Origin: Microvirga sp.
Lineage (GTDB): Bacteria > Pseudomonadota > Alphaproteobacteria > Rhizobiales > Beijerinckiaceae
Length of the DNA stretch: 64,000 nucleotides
Reading direction: 5' to 3'
Assembly (NCBI RefSeq): GCF_014699075.1
Contig: NZ_JACXAB010000002.1
Location: forward strand, 186,001-250,000
In this document: piece by piece, positions 16,928-26,264 of the stretch
Layout of the letters: each line of letters begins with the position of its first letter
How positions within the stretch are numbered: the first letter of the stretch is position 1
Position numbers and translations under genes: made by a program
Notes under the pieces: model-generated
Database searches by the model: none
What the model saw: the letters and a program-made list of their open reading frames with translations, nothing else
What the model was told of the DNA's origin: nothing

Positions 16928-18682
16928 TTAGAAAGGCGACCAGTTCGGAGCCATGGGCGTTCCGGCAGCCGATTGCTGCTGGATGACGTTCTGGCGGGAT
17001 TGCTGCTGCGTCTGGAGCTTCTGGGAGGCTGACGGGGCCGTGATGAAACTCAGGCTGTTGTCTGCCTTCCCCGATGCTTTCTGGGAACCAGCCTGTCCGA
17101 GCCCCTGAACCACGGGGCTGTCCATGGAACCGGTCGGGCTGGCAATGACCCCATTGTTCTGCCTGTACTGGGGGACATTGGTTCCAATCGGCGCATTGAA
17201 CCGATTGGCGACATCTGCTCCGCCCTGCTGATTGACCTGAATGCGGCTTCGGGCGGACTGGTACTCCTGAGAGGAGCGCACCTTGCTGGCGTGTTCCTGT
17301 CGCATGGCCTCCGTGGGGTTGATAGGCTTCAGCCAAAGGTCCGTGCTGGGAAACACAGTAATGCGGGTGCCGACGGGAACCGTCCGGATCGGCGGAAGGG
17401 CCAACTGCTCTTCGGTGAACTGCTGGATCAGTGGCTGGGTGTCCTCGCGGAACTGCTGTGTTGCGACGCTGCGGGCGTCCTGCGAAACGTTTGCCGAGCC
17501 TGCGCCGAAGGGGCTGACGCTGGTGATGGTCTGTTGGCTGCCATTCAACCCGAGCGTCACACCCACATTGAGGGCTGACATCAGCATGGTGGTGCCGAAG
17601 CGCTCAAACCAGCGATTGTTCATGTGGGCAGGAATGCCAGACCGGCCCATGGCATCGCCGCTGCTTGCCTCGAAGGCGAAGGCAGCTCCATCGGGACGAA
17701 CCAGACGTTCCCACGCAATGGCAACCTTCTCCTCGCCGGTTGAGCTGATAGCTTGAACCGAGCCGATAATGGTTGAACCCCGTTCGATTACGACGAGGCG
17801 GCCGTCTCCGCCATAGATGTCACGCTCGACTGTTGCGACGGCGCGAGAAGGATTGCGAGTATCAATCGGGATCTTGATGACAGCCGGGATCGGCTTATCC
17901 ATCGTAACCACACGGCTCATATCCACCGGGTAGGTCGAGGAGTTGCGCTTGTATCCGATGGCCTCCCAATCATCCTCACGTGGGCGCTGTGGGCCAAGAT
18001 AGGTCAGGGACTCTGGATCGGACTGCCCCGTCAGGAGGCTGGCTGAGCGGCGGTTGCGGAGAACGGCTTCGGCTGCCGGGTCATACATTGGCTCGACAGG
18101 CGCAGGGGCGGCAACGACCACAGGGGTCGTGTCTACTGGGACGATGGCACTGGCATCGACCGTCACAACCTTGGTGATGGTCCGGATGGAGCCATCGGAG
18201 CGTTCCGACGAGGCGGCGATCAGGATGCGGCCGTCAACCCTGCCGGGAATGGCAGGGTCATAGACGAACTGGACGAGGCAGGCCTGATCGATATCGAGAC
18301 GAACGCCCTCGCAATTGCTTGCGTCGAGCCGGATGCCTGCCTCTTGGGCATAGGGCATGCTGACCGTTTTGATGGTCGCGGGCATGTCGGTGGCCCGGAT
18401 CGAGAATGTGGAGGTGAACCTCTCCTTACCGGCGGGGATGTCCCGCGCCTCGATGGTTGAGCGGTCAGGGCTGATGTCACCTTCCTTCGGGGGAGCCTTG
18501 GGAGCCTCGGGCTGAGCCGGAGCAAAGACCGGCTCGGACGGCGGCAGAGCAGCCTGCCTCATTGAGAGAGCCGTGTTCCGCTCAGGCAGGGAAAGGACGA
18601 AGAAAACCCCGCCGAACAGGACGAGCGCAGAGGTCGCTGCGAGAAGGCGGTTTTTGATCTTGCGCTTAGGATCGTCGCTCAT
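16928..18682 (-). CDS. virB10: VirB10-type channel protein
   Basis: 584 residues, longer than VirB10 (about 380-430). It spans from the inner to the outer membrane and forms the core complex with VirB7 and VirB9. A single N-terminal membrane helix (RLLAATSALVLFGGVFFVLSL, about residues 14-33) is followed by a Pro-rich stretch, an inserted domain at about 70-180, then the TrbI/VirB10 beta-barrel region with family signals (IKIPIDTRNPSRAVATVERDIYGGDG, VIERGSTIIGSVQ, VRPDGAAFAFEA, VPVGTRITVFPSTDLWL) between about 310 and 500. The C-terminus is Gln/Ser-rich. The extra domain between the Pro-rich part and the barrel is unusual. The ATG at 18682 was preferred to an upstream extension overlapping virB9. 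Confidence 0.92.
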   Translation of the reverse strand: MSDDPKRKIKNRLLAATSALVLFGGVFFVLSLPERNTALSMRQAALPPSEPVFAPAQPEAPKAPPKEGDISPDRSTIEARDIPAGKERFTSTFSIRATDMPATIKTVSMPYAQEAGIRLDASNCEGVRLDIDQACLVQFVYDPAIPGRVDGRILIAASSERSDGSIRTITKVVTVDASAIVPVDTTPVVVAAPAPVEPMYDPAAEAVLRNRRSASLLTGQSDPESLTYLGPQRPREDDWEAIGYKRNSSTYPVDMSRVVTMDKPIPAVIKIPIDTRNPSRAVATVERDIYGGDGRLVVIERGSTIIGSVQAISSTGEEKVAIAWERLVRPDGAAFAFEASSGDAMGRSGIPAHMNNRWFERFGTTMLMSALNVGVTLGLNGSQQTITSVSPFGAGSANVSQDARSVATQQFREDTQPLIQQFTEEQLALPPIRTVPVGTRITVFPSTDLWLKPINPTEAMRQEHASKVRSSQEYQSARSRIQVNQQGGADVANRFNAPIGTNVPQYRQNNGVIASPTGSMDSPVVQGLGQAGSQKASGKADNSLSFITAPSASQKLQTQQQSRQNVIQQQSAAGTPMAPNWSPF

Positions 18683-18693
18683 GGTCTGGCTCC

Positions 18694-20373
18694 TTATTCC
18701 GCAACCAGGCAGGTATCGCCGTGGCGACGACGGACATCGCAAATCGAACTTGCAGCGGAAGGCTCAACTCCGCTGATACGGATCATGGCGCGGCCGGAAG
18801 CCGGCGCAGTCTTGAGGGAGCTTCCCGTCTGGGTCTGCCAAGAGAGCTTCGCCTTGCCGCCCTGAAGGCGGCTGTCGGTACGGAACAGGCTCCAGACCTG
18901 CTCGCCTTCAGCCTTGGTGTATGGGCCGAGGATGATGGCGCTCGACACAGGAGCATGAGGCGGAGGGGGTGCCGCAGGCGCCACAACAGGAGCAGGAGCC
19001 GGAGCGGGTGCAGCAGGAGCTGCAGTCGGGGCAACAGCCGCCGGTGGGATTGCCATAGGTGCGAGGAGAGGCCCGGCCGAGGCAACGACCGTCTTTTCGA
19101 CCGGCTGGACCGCACCCTTCCGGACGAGCGGGGGCTGAGATAGAGGCGGAACTGGCCTCGTCGTCACCGGGGCCGGAACCGGCTTTCCAATAACGACGGT
19201 TTTCTGGACTTCGACCGGGACCTCGCGCTCGACGATCACAGGCTTTTCGACAACAACCGTCCGGCGAGGGTCGATGACAGGGGCATCCTTGGCGTAGCGA
19301 TTGTCGTCCAGAGGGCGGGCAATCCTGAGACAGATGAGGCGGTTGCCGTTGCGCAGGGTAATGTTGCCGATGGCCTCAATGACCATCATCGAACGATCCT
19401 TACCAGTGACACGGGTGCCGACGGGGCTCTCGACGCCCTGGATGACGAGCGCAGCCACCGGCCATTCGGTCATGGAAGAGGCATTCGGGCCGAAGTCGAG
19501 ATAGGTGAACCGGCCATCGTGCCACGCGCGGATTGGAGCGATGACGGCGTCGTCTTGGGTACGGGCCTCGATGCTGATGTTGTTGCGCATATCGCCCGGG
19601 TTGACCGGAGCGCCACGGGCATATTCACGGCCGCCGGCGTCAAAGTAGGCAGTCGCCTTGTTCACTGAAGGCTCGTAGAGTTCTTTGTAGTTGGCGTAAG
19701 GCATCGACACCGGGGCGGTTGAGGCTAGTGTCTCACCGGTACCAACCTCCATGCCGCCGACTACGACTTCGACGGTCGCGTCAGGAAGCTTGTCGGCATT
19801 GAACGGCAGGGAGCGGAGATAGAAGTTGTAGACGTTGCCGCTGGAGCCGTAGACGATCAGGTTACCGTCCACACCGGCATAGATCGCCCGGATCGCAACG
19901 GAGCGCTTGTTGGGCGCTGTGGAAGTTTCGAACGAGCCTGGGTCGGAGGTGATAACCTGAACGACCTCTTCCTGCTTCGGGAACTTGATTACGCTGAGAA
20001 GGCCTTCGCGAGCGTTGACCTCCATCACGTCGTCGGGGCGCCAGGAAATCTTCACAAACCCAGGGCGGGTCTGACGGGCAGACTTATGCTTGTTGGGATC
20101 AAGCCAAGCCTTCTGCTCAAGACCAAGGGGCTTCGAGGCTGCGGCCGTCGCTACACGGGAAGCCGACTGCGATGGCATGTCGAGCGGCTCAGGAGCCAGA
20201 CCGGGCACACCCGGAGCAGCAAACTCCGCCGCAGGGACGTTTGCCTGCGCTTGGGTGATCTGACCTGCAGGGCCCATAGGAGTGCCCTGTGCCAGGGCGC
20301 TATTCAGCCCAGTGGCGGCGATGAAGGCAGCCAGCGCAGCGGTGGATAGATAGCGAGAGCGCGAGGAAGTCAT
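18694..20373 (-). CDS. virB9: VirB9-type outer-membrane core protein, extended
   Basis: 559 residues, about twice the usual 260-300. The signal peptide (YLSTAALAAFIAATGLNSALA) is followed by a linker. The VirB9/TrbG-like region then shows the N-terminal beta domain (FPKQEEVVQVITSDPG near residue 140; YNFYLRSLPFNAD near 190) and the C-terminal module (WHDGRFTYLDFGPNA near 280; TLRNGNRLICLRI near 340). After about residue 350 comes a long Pro/Val/Ala/Lys-rich stretch, then an extra 80-residue domain (ILGPYTKAEGEQVWSLF, two Cys near the end). The tail may reach the cell surface or bind the lipoprotein encoded upstream. The gene lies 12 bases before virB10. Confidence 0.88.
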   Translation of the reverse strand: MTSSRSRYLSTAALAAFIAATGLNSALAQGTPMGPAGQITQAQANVPAAEFAAPGVPGLAPEPLDMPSQSASRVATAAASKPLGLEQKAWLDPNKHKSARQTRPGFVKISWRPDDVMEVNAREGLLSVIKFPKQEEVVQVITSDPGSFETSTAPNKRSVAIRAIYAGVDGNLIVYGSSGNVYNFYLRSLPFNADKLPDATVEVVVGGMEVGTGETLASTAPVSMPYANYKELYEPSVNKATAYFDAGGREYARGAPVNPGDMRNNISIEARTQDDAVIAPIRAWHDGRFTYLDFGPNASSMTEWPVAALVIQGVESPVGTRVTGKDRSMMVIEAIGNITLRNGNRLICLRIARPLDDNRYAKDAPVIDPRRTVVVEKPVIVEREVPVEVQKTVVIGKPVPAPVTTRPVPPLSQPPLVRKGAVQPVEKTVVASAGPLLAPMAIPPAAVAPTAAPAAPAPAPAPVVAPAAPPPPHAPVSSAIILGPYTKAEGEQVWSLFRTDSRLQGGKAKLSWQTQTGSSLKTAPASGRAMIRISGVEPSAASSICDVRRRHGDTCLVAE

Positions 20374-20414
20374 TGTGGTTCTGTCCTGGTGTTCTTTGTT
20401 GGCGCCGCGGCGGC

Positions 20415-21227
20415 TCAATCTTTCTTGGAGGCTACGGTGTAGCCTGTGACCGTGAACCCAAGCGGGTTCAGGAAGCGGTTGTCGTAAGAGATATTCTGTT
20501 CGACGTTCTGGGCGCGCAGCTGGGCCACGAAGGTCCTGCGCTCGTCGCCGCTGTCTGTGAGGCCGGAGCCGATCCGTCGGTCGATGACGTCGAATTCCAC
20601 CTGCCAGTAGCCATTCTGGATTTTCAGAAGGCTCTTGATCGAGACGCTGCGGGTGAACCGGCGTTCTTTAAGGGTGTCGTAAACGGGTTTGGTTTCAGCG
20701 AGGAACTGATCGTAGACAGCCTTCGCCGACATCAGGCGAACGATCGTGCCCCACTGATAGACGGTGCGCTGGGGATCGTCCGTGATCGTGTTGCGCATCG
20801 TGATGTATTCACGGACGTTGGCCTCTTCGAGGATAGCCAGAGACCGAAGGTTGCCGGTGGGAGGCTCGATGCGGACCACCTGATCCGACTTGTCGGAGAA
20901 CGTGACGAAGAATGGAACCACGCGGTAGAGCGGAATGAGCTGCATCACGGCGATGGCAAGGACCACGTTTAAAGCCATGGAGATGCCGGCAATCGCAATC
21001 AGGAGCTTGTCCGTGACTGTGGCCCGCCGGGCTCCCGCATGGGGAGCGTCGTGGTCGCGCAAGTATCCGCCGATATTATCCTTCGGCTTTTGTGCGGGGG
21101 CCGCGGGGAACGGGGTGACGCGCTCAGCATGAACCTGAGGGGCGGCCGGGGTCGAAGCGCCACCATCGGCATCCTTGTTCGGAGCGAAACGGCTGGCAAG
21201 GCGGTCGAGGCGGGAGACTGCGGTCAT
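20415..21227 (-). CDS. virB8: VirB8-type inner-membrane assembly protein
   Basis: 270 residues. A cytoplasmic, Pro/Ala-rich N-terminus of about 70 residues is followed by one membrane helix (LLIAIAGISMALNVVLAIAV, about 75-95) and a periplasmic NTF2-like domain. VirB8/TrbF-like signals are PLYRVVPFFVTFSDKSDQVVRIEP near 98 and ANVREYITMRNTITDDPQRTVYQWG near 137. It nucleates the secretion apparatus by contacting VirB9 and VirB10. It is separated from virB9 by 41 bases and preceded by the small lipoprotein gene at 21259. Confidence 0.92.
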   Translation of the reverse strand: MTAVSRLDRLASRFAPNKDADGGASTPAAPQVHAERVTPFPAAPAQKPKDNIGGYLRDHDAPHAGARRATVTDKLLIAIAGISMALNVVLAIAVMQLIPLYRVVPFFVTFSDKSDQVVRIEPPTGNLRSLAILEEANVREYITMRNTITDDPQRTVYQWGTIVRLMSAKAVYDQFLAETKPVYDTLKERRFTRSVSIKSLLKIQNGYWQVEFDVIDRRIGSGLTDSGDERRTFVAQLRAQNVEQNISYDNRFLNPLGFTVTGYTVASKKD

Positions 21228-21258
21228 GGCTGAAACGACGCTGTTCTAAGAGGAGGGG

Positions 21259-21435
21259 TCAGACGGCCTGCACGGGGAGATCATTCGCTGCGTTCGGCAG
21301 CTGAATGCATGCGCAGGGGCTCTTTTTTAGGTCGTTGGGAGAGCGCCCGATGCCGATGGGATCTTCCTGGGTGAGGGTGCCGCAGGCGGTCAGGGCAACG
21401 GCGGTGAAGGCAATGACAAGAATGCGAATCAACAT
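21259..21435 (-). CDS. virB7: Small lipoprotein, VirB7-like
   Basis: 58 residues. The signal sequence MLIRILVIAFTAVALTAC carries a perfect lipobox (LTAC, Cys at residue 18). The mature part is only 41 residues, with two more Cys (SPCACI). AGGAAAGATCG precedes the ATG. Size, lipobox and position directly upstream of virB8 and virB9 fit VirB7, the short lipoprotein that anchors VirB9 in the outer membrane, through a disulfide in the Agrobacterium prototype. The sequence is too short for assignment by similarity, so the call rests on context. Confidence 0.7.
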   Translation of the reverse strand: MLIRILVIAFTAVALTACGTLTQEDPIGIGRSPNDLKKSPCACIQLPNAANDLPVQAV

Positions 21436-21583
21436 TCGATCTTTCCTGGTGATCTATGTTCTTTAATTCGCTTCTATACCCTCTATTTCGTGCGTCCAAT
21501 CTATTTCGACGCCGGATGGAACAATCTTTGGGGTTGTTCGTAGGAAATGGTCAGGTGAGTTAAAATCTAAGAGTTTTAGATGG
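21436..21583 (-). promoter_or_regulatory. Spacer with probable promoter for the virB7-virD4 block
   Basis: 148 bases between the coiled-coil secreted gene and the lipoprotein gene. On the minus strand it begins with the AT-rich hairpin at 21565-21581 and ends with AT-rich sequence including GAATTAAAG at 21462-21470. A directly repeated CTATTTCG (plus strand, near 21482 and 21500) is spaced 18 bases apart and may be a regulator site. A second promoter for the downstream half of the operon is likely. Confidence 0.45.
21565..21581 (-). terminator. Weak terminator-like hairpin inside the transfer operon
   Basis: ATCTAA/TTAGAT with a five-base loop, followed on the minus strand by TTTT. It lies three bases past the stop of the preceding gene. 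The stem is AT-only, so termination would be partial. Confidence 0.4.
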
Positions 21584-22882
21584 TTAATTAGTGCCGCCGA
21601 TGTCCTGAGTCACACGGGCCGGAGGCACATTGGCGTTAACCGAGATGTAATTTTGGTAACTCGAATCGTCCCGCAGGTTGTCCAAAATCGTCTTCTGATC
21701 CGCCATCGCTCGGCGTAGGTCCGGGTCAGAGGCGAGCGCCGGGTACTTCTGCATGATTTGAGAAGCGGTCTGGAGACCCTTTCGGGCCTCACTGGCAAGC
21801 TTGCCGATGAAATCATGGACCTGTTCGGGGGTGTCTAGGGTCGCGCCATAGCGCTGGCTGAGGGTCTGGAGCTCTTCCCGCAGATAATTGGTGTCCGATC
21901 CGCCACCGGATTGGATGCTCTGGTTCAGCGTGGCACCGGTGATAAGGCCATTGTGAAGCTCAACTGCATAGTTCAGGGACAGACGGCCGGCGTTAACGGC
22001 ATCCTGAGCTTGTGATCTGGCCCGGGTGGTAATGGCATCTTCGGACCGGGCCTCCTGCTCGACGCTGTTGGCATAAGCCTGGGGATTGCCATAGGCATTT
22101 GAGCCAGTTCCCCAACTGCTGCTGCTGGCGATCGGATCCTCGCCCATCTGGCGTAGGTGATCGACGGCCTGAGTAGACGTGAGACGGGCCACCAGGCGGT
22201 TACGCTGATCGAGGGCTTGAAGAAGGGTAAGGCGAACTTTTGCGTTCACCACGAAGTCGTCCCGCAATGTCTTTGCGCGGGCGATCTCGTCAGAGAGCTT
22301 TTTGATCTCGTCCTGGTTCTTGGTCACGACAGATTTCGCAGCGACGGCGGCGCCTAGCCCATCCGAATAAACGGACCGGGAGAGTTGAACGCGCTCTGCT
22401 GGGGTGGCAGCCCCTGGCCGCATATAGAATTCTGCCACGGCTTTGGACATCTGCGGGACGTTCATGGGATTGGCTGACTCCATGAGTTGGGGCAGGGCGA
22501 GCTTCCCGTCATCCTTGAAGGTGCTTAGGGGCCCTGCGGAGGAGCCAAACGAGAACAGGCTGTTCAGGAATGCACGGACTTGGGCAATGCTGCCTGTGAC
22601 GCTGCTGAGAGTTTTCTGCCACGCTTGAAGCTGTTCGATCATGCTCCCCAGCTTGAGGTTCTCGTCCAGGGTCCGTTGAACCTCGTCGGCCATGCGGCTC
22701 CCGTCAAAGATCGGGCACGGGAACCATCCCCAAAGCGCACCGCCGGACGCCCACTGGCATGGGGTCTTCCATTTGGCTTCCGCCTCCGAAATGAGAGACC
22801 GGTTCGCTTGCCCGATCATGTCGCTGGAGAACAGTCCGACGATGATAGCGGTCGAGGCGAGGAATACCTTCATGCGTCCCAT
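21584..22882 (-). CDS. Secreted coiled-coil protein of the transfer operon, second VirB5/TrbJ-like candidate
   Basis: 432 residues. The signal segment MKVFLASTAIIVGLFSSDMIGQA is followed by a Trp/Cys-rich patch (KTPCQWASGGALWGWFPCPIF) at about residues 40-60, then long helices from about 65 to the end. It sits where VirB6 is normally found, but it has no polytopic membrane helices. Helical, Gln/Ala-rich composition and export suggest a periplasmic or pilus-associated protein in the VirB5/TrbJ style. Three ATGs lie within 21 bases; the middle one has GAGAAG upstream and was chosen. Confidence 0.65.
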   Translation of the reverse strand: MGRMKVFLASTAIIVGLFSSDMIGQANRSLISEAEAKWKTPCQWASGGALWGWFPCPIFDGSRMADEVQRTLDENLKLGSMIEQLQAWQKTLSSVTGSIAQVRAFLNSLFSFGSSAGPLSTFKDDGKLALPQLMESANPMNVPQMSKAVAEFYMRPGAATPAERVQLSRSVYSDGLGAAVAAKSVVTKNQDEIKKLSDEIARAKTLRDDFVVNAKVRLTLLQALDQRNRLVARLTSTQAVDHLRQMGEDPIASSSSWGTGSNAYGNPQAYANSVEQEARSEDAITTRARSQAQDAVNAGRLSLNYAVELHNGLITGATLNQSIQSGGGSDTNYLREELQTLSQRYGATLDTPEQVHDFIGKLASEARKGLQTASQIMQKYPALASDPDLRRAMADQKTILDNLRDDSSYQNYISVNANVPPARVTQDIGGTN

Positions 22883-22918
22883 GGCACTTCTCATTCCGTT
22901 GGCGGGGTATCGGCCGGC

Positions 22919-23743
22919 TTACTGGCCGGTGGTCTGGCTGTTGTAGCTGTCGTTGCCAATGGCGCTGGCAGACTGGAGATGGAGCATCGCGGAAAGTTGA
23001 GCGTTGCTCTGGATCACTTGCTCCAGCATCTTGATCATGATGGCGTTGTTCACCGCCAGATCCCCACGCATGTCCTGCGACTGCTTGGCCTGATCGGCGA
23101 TCTTCTGGATGTCCTGAGAGGTCTTGGAGACCTGATCTTTGCCCTGGATCGCAATGGCCATGGCGCTGGTGGCAGCACTGCGAGTGTTCACTGCCCGCAT
23201 GACGTTCACAGCCTCAACGTCAGCCTGGGTGCCGTTCGCCTTGTTGACGTAGAGAGCCTGCTGAATGCCTCCCTGAACTGCGTTCACGCCCTGTGAAGCC
23301 TGTCCGAAGGCGTTCTGGAGCGTATTGAAGGAAGCGGCAAAGTTGCCGTTCTTTGCCATACTCCCGAAGCTTTCAAGCGACCCGAGGGTGGCCTTGATCC
23401 CGTGGAGGGAGCTGACCATCTGGCCGATGCCGCCGGCGCCTTTGATTTCCGAGAACATTGACGACAGGCGGCCAAGGATGCCGGTGATCTGACTTGGACC
23501 AAGTTGGCCGATTGCCTGTTGCAGCTGATTAACCGTGCCGAGGATGTTCTGGAGCTGCCCTAGCTGGTTGCCGACGGTCTTCATGGTTTGCTGGACCTGC
23601 CCGAAGACGCTGGAGTCCAGGACAGGCACGCCGCCGGCGGCAGCCATACTGCCGCCCGAGAGGCTCAGCCAGGTGGTCATGAGCATGACAGCCAGCATTG
23701 AAGTGATGGCAGAAGCACGGGATTTCAAAAAGCGGAGGGTCAT
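22919..23743 (-). CDS. virB5: VirB5-like minor pilus protein
   Basis: 274 residues with a signal peptide (ITSMLAVMLMTTWLSLSGGSMAAA) and a long helical mature part rich in Gln, Ser, Gly and Ala (VFGQVQQTMKTVGNQLGQLQ and repeats of similar spacing), ending in a Ser/Gln-rich tail. Position directly after virB4 and secondary structure fit VirB5, a pilus-tip adhesin whose sequence is poorly conserved. GAGAGGTAAAC gives a good ribosome binding site. The call rests on synteny more than motifs. Confidence 0.65.
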   Translation of the reverse strand: MTLRFLKSRASAITSMLAVMLMTTWLSLSGGSMAAAGGVPVLDSSVFGQVQQTMKTVGNQLGQLQNILGTVNQLQQAIGQLGPSQITGILGRLSSMFSEIKGAGGIGQMVSSLHGIKATLGSLESFGSMAKNGNFAASFNTLQNAFGQASQGVNAVQGGIQQALYVNKANGTQADVEAVNVMRAVNTRSAATSAMAIAIQGKDQVSKTSQDIQKIADQAKQSQDMRGDLAVNNAIMIKMLEQVIQSNAQLSAMLHLQSASAIGNDSYNSQTTGQ

Positions 23744-23772
23744 GTTTACCTCTCGGGTTGCGGTGAGGAGGG

Positions 23773-26223
23773 TTAGCGGGCTGCGAATTCGCCATTAAGG
23801 TAAGGGTCAAGGAACGCATCCTGACCGTACTTCTCGATGGCTTTGGTGAGCTCAATGACCGCAGGGCGGCCGGACGAAAACACTTTCAGGTACCGCCCAA
23901 GGACGGACAGGTTGATGTCGAGGATCGCTGACTGGCCGGTTGAGTATTTCTTCACCAGAACCGCGTATTTGTGCTCCGGACCGGCAAAGTCCTTGCCGAG
24001 CACAAACGCCAGTTCGCTCTCATTGAGACCCCAATCATCGTAGTCTTCCGGCTTCGCGTTCCGGTTCCGATAGAAGAAGACTGTCTGGCACTGTCCGCGG
24101 ATGAGTTCTGACATTCCCGTTGCCTTGATGGCTTCTGGGCGCTGGAACGCCAGAATGTAGGCCTGGCGAAGCTTACGGGCCTCCTGGAGTCCAACCTTGA
24201 CGAAATTGTTCCGGAAGAGCTCGTTCTGGAGCATCGGCTCGGTCTCATCAACAAAGACCAGCGAGGGCGAACCCGTTTTGGTGGCATTCGATCGGATGCG
24301 GTGGATGATGTAATCCACGATGGGTGGGGCAAGGCGCTGATCGTTCAGGATCTTGGTCATGTCGAACCCGGCCAGGCGGGTTTTGGTCAGATCGAGGGTA
24401 TCTTCGCTCGCATTGAAGTAGCCGCCCAGCATATTGGGCTCCACCCACGGCTGGAGTGACTTGCGGAGGTTGCCGTGCGGCGAGAAGGCAGCCTTGTGGA
24501 GTGTTTCAAGCTTACGGAAGCTGGTATCCAGGCTCGGGGCATAGTTAATGTCGAGCGCCCGGGTAATTTCCTCCTCGTCAAAGGCATCCTTGGCATCGCC
24601 AAGTAGACGGAGCCAGCGCTGCTGGAACTGGCGGTTATCCGGGGTGTCCTCAAGGAGCAGCGGGTTCATCTTGGCAGACGATCCGTCACCGTCGAAGGTC
24701 ACATAGTCGCCGCCGGCACACCGGACGAAGACCTCGCAACCATTAAGACGGTCGAAAAGATAGACACGCAGGTCCGGCAATCGGAGTGCCTGAGCGGCCA
24801 AGAAGCTGACCAGGGTGGTCTTGCCGGTACCCGTCGGTCCGATAGAAACGCAATGAGGAACAGCCTCCTTGTCGTCCGTCGCGTGGAACTGGAAAGCATA
24901 GGCCTCGCCGGTCACAGAGCGGAAGTAGCTGAGAGGTTCGTCGCACCAGTCGGACTTACGCAGGCCGATGTTCGGCTTGTGGAGGAGGAGGTTCGTGGCG
25001 ACGTTCTGGCTCATGAACCGGAACTGGCGGGGCCAGAGCCGATCAAAGGAGAACATGGAGAACCAGACAGCCTGGGCAGAAATCAGCTCACGGACAGAGG
25101 TGGCGCCGGTACGGGAGATGATCGAGAGGATCTCGTTTTCAATGTCGCCGATCTCCTCAGGAGTCTCCCCGTAGACGACGATGTTCATGGCGTAGTTGTG
25201 GAGGGTGGCCTTCATCTCTGACTGGCCGTCCAGAAGGCTGATGGCTTCCATGATTTCATACCCAGCGTTCTGGGAGAGGGTCATCATGGGAGCTGCCATC
25301 TGCTCCTGCTTTAACTTCGCCATTTGAAGTGAGGAATTCAGGGGCTGGATCGCATGATGGATGACGAGTTCGGCATCGATCCCGAGAATGTCTCGGTAGA
25401 CGTTTTCCGAAGTCTTTTCACCGCAATCGCGGATACCCAGAACCGTCGCCAGTTTTTCCTCACGGCCGTTGGAAAACCGGAGGATCCCACGGTCATCGGA
25501 GCCGAAGTCAATGGTATCGACGGCGATCATCCGGTTCATCGCCCGTTCTTCCAGGCCATGCACTTTGGGGCTGGGGCGGGTGACTGGGCTGATAAGGCGA
25601 GCAAGAACGGCTGCCGGTCCTGTAGCGGGATCAACCCCTTCTTCCAGAACCCGGCACTCGTAGGCGCTCAAGGTGCGCAGGATAAAGTCCTCCGCCTGCT
25701 TGAGCTGCTCTGACGCCTCCTGGTCGTCCGTCGCCTTGACAACGAGCAGGGCGAAGTGCCGCAAAGAGTAGGCGTGGCTGAAGTCCTTGTTCCACTCCTC
25801 AGAAATGGCCCGGAGCAGGGGGTTGGTCAGATTGGGCGATGCCTTGATTGGCAGCCGCTCCTTGACCGTGAAAAGCCGCAGTTCTGCAAAGGCTGACCTC
25901 TGCGCCTCGTCGAGCATGTATTTCCGAGCGAGGAATAGCTCTGCCCGGTTCTCGAAGGAGTTAAGGTTTAACTCGGCGCCACCGATCTCAACGATCGAAA
26001 TATATCGGTCGGCGATGCATTTGATGTGTTTGCGGTTGGGCAGAAGCTCGAGGAAGGGGAGAAAGTCCCCGAGGGTATCCTGGCGCGCAGGAGGCCTGAG
26101 CCTGTCGACGATAGATGGAATGGTGAACGCAAGGCCTGCCGCAGCGGCCCCGGCTCCGAGAACCGTGGCAGCCGTCCGAAGGCTGGTCTGATAGGTGAGG
26201 AGGAAATCGAGGGTCTGGCTCAT
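23773..26223 (-). CDS. virB4: VirB4-type secretion ATPase
   Basis: 816 residues, normal for VirB4 (about 790). It energises pilus biogenesis and substrate transfer at the inner membrane. A short N-terminal hydrophobic segment (TVLGAGAAAAGLAFTIPSI) is followed by the CagE/TrbE/VirB domain. Walker A SIGPTGTGKTTLVSF is near residue 456 and Walker B SLVFVDETEPML near 660, followed by ARKLRQAYILAFQRPEAI. The ATG at 26223 was chosen over an upstream extension that overlaps virB3 sequence. It lies 42 bases after virB3. Confidence 0.95.
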   Translation of the reverse strand: MSQTLDFLLTYQTSLRTAATVLGAGAAAAGLAFTIPSIVDRLRPPARQDTLGDFLPFLELLPNRKHIKCIADRYISIVEIGGAELNLNSFENRAELFLARKYMLDEAQRSAFAELRLFTVKERLPIKASPNLTNPLLRAISEEWNKDFSHAYSLRHFALLVVKATDDQEASEQLKQAEDFILRTLSAYECRVLEEGVDPATGPAAVLARLISPVTRPSPKVHGLEERAMNRMIAVDTIDFGSDDRGILRFSNGREEKLATVLGIRDCGEKTSENVYRDILGIDAELVIHHAIQPLNSSLQMAKLKQEQMAAPMMTLSQNAGYEIMEAISLLDGQSEMKATLHNYAMNIVVYGETPEEIGDIENEILSIISRTGATSVRELISAQAVWFSMFSFDRLWPRQFRFMSQNVATNLLLHKPNIGLRKSDWCDEPLSYFRSVTGEAYAFQFHATDDKEAVPHCVSIGPTGTGKTTLVSFLAAQALRLPDLRVYLFDRLNGCEVFVRCAGGDYVTFDGDGSSAKMNPLLLEDTPDNRQFQQRWLRLLGDAKDAFDEEEITRALDINYAPSLDTSFRKLETLHKAAFSPHGNLRKSLQPWVEPNMLGGYFNASEDTLDLTKTRLAGFDMTKILNDQRLAPPIVDYIIHRIRSNATKTGSPSLVFVDETEPMLQNELFRNNFVKVGLQEARKLRQAYILAFQRPEAIKATGMSELIRGQCQTVFFYRNRNAKPEDYDDWGLNESELAFVLGKDFAGPEHKYAVLVKKYSTGQSAILDINLSVLGRYLKVFSSGRPAVIELTKAIEKYGQDAFLDPYLNGEFAAR

Positions 26224-26264
26224 GGGCCGCCGCTTTCGTGAGCGTGTGGAAGAGTTGGAAGAGG

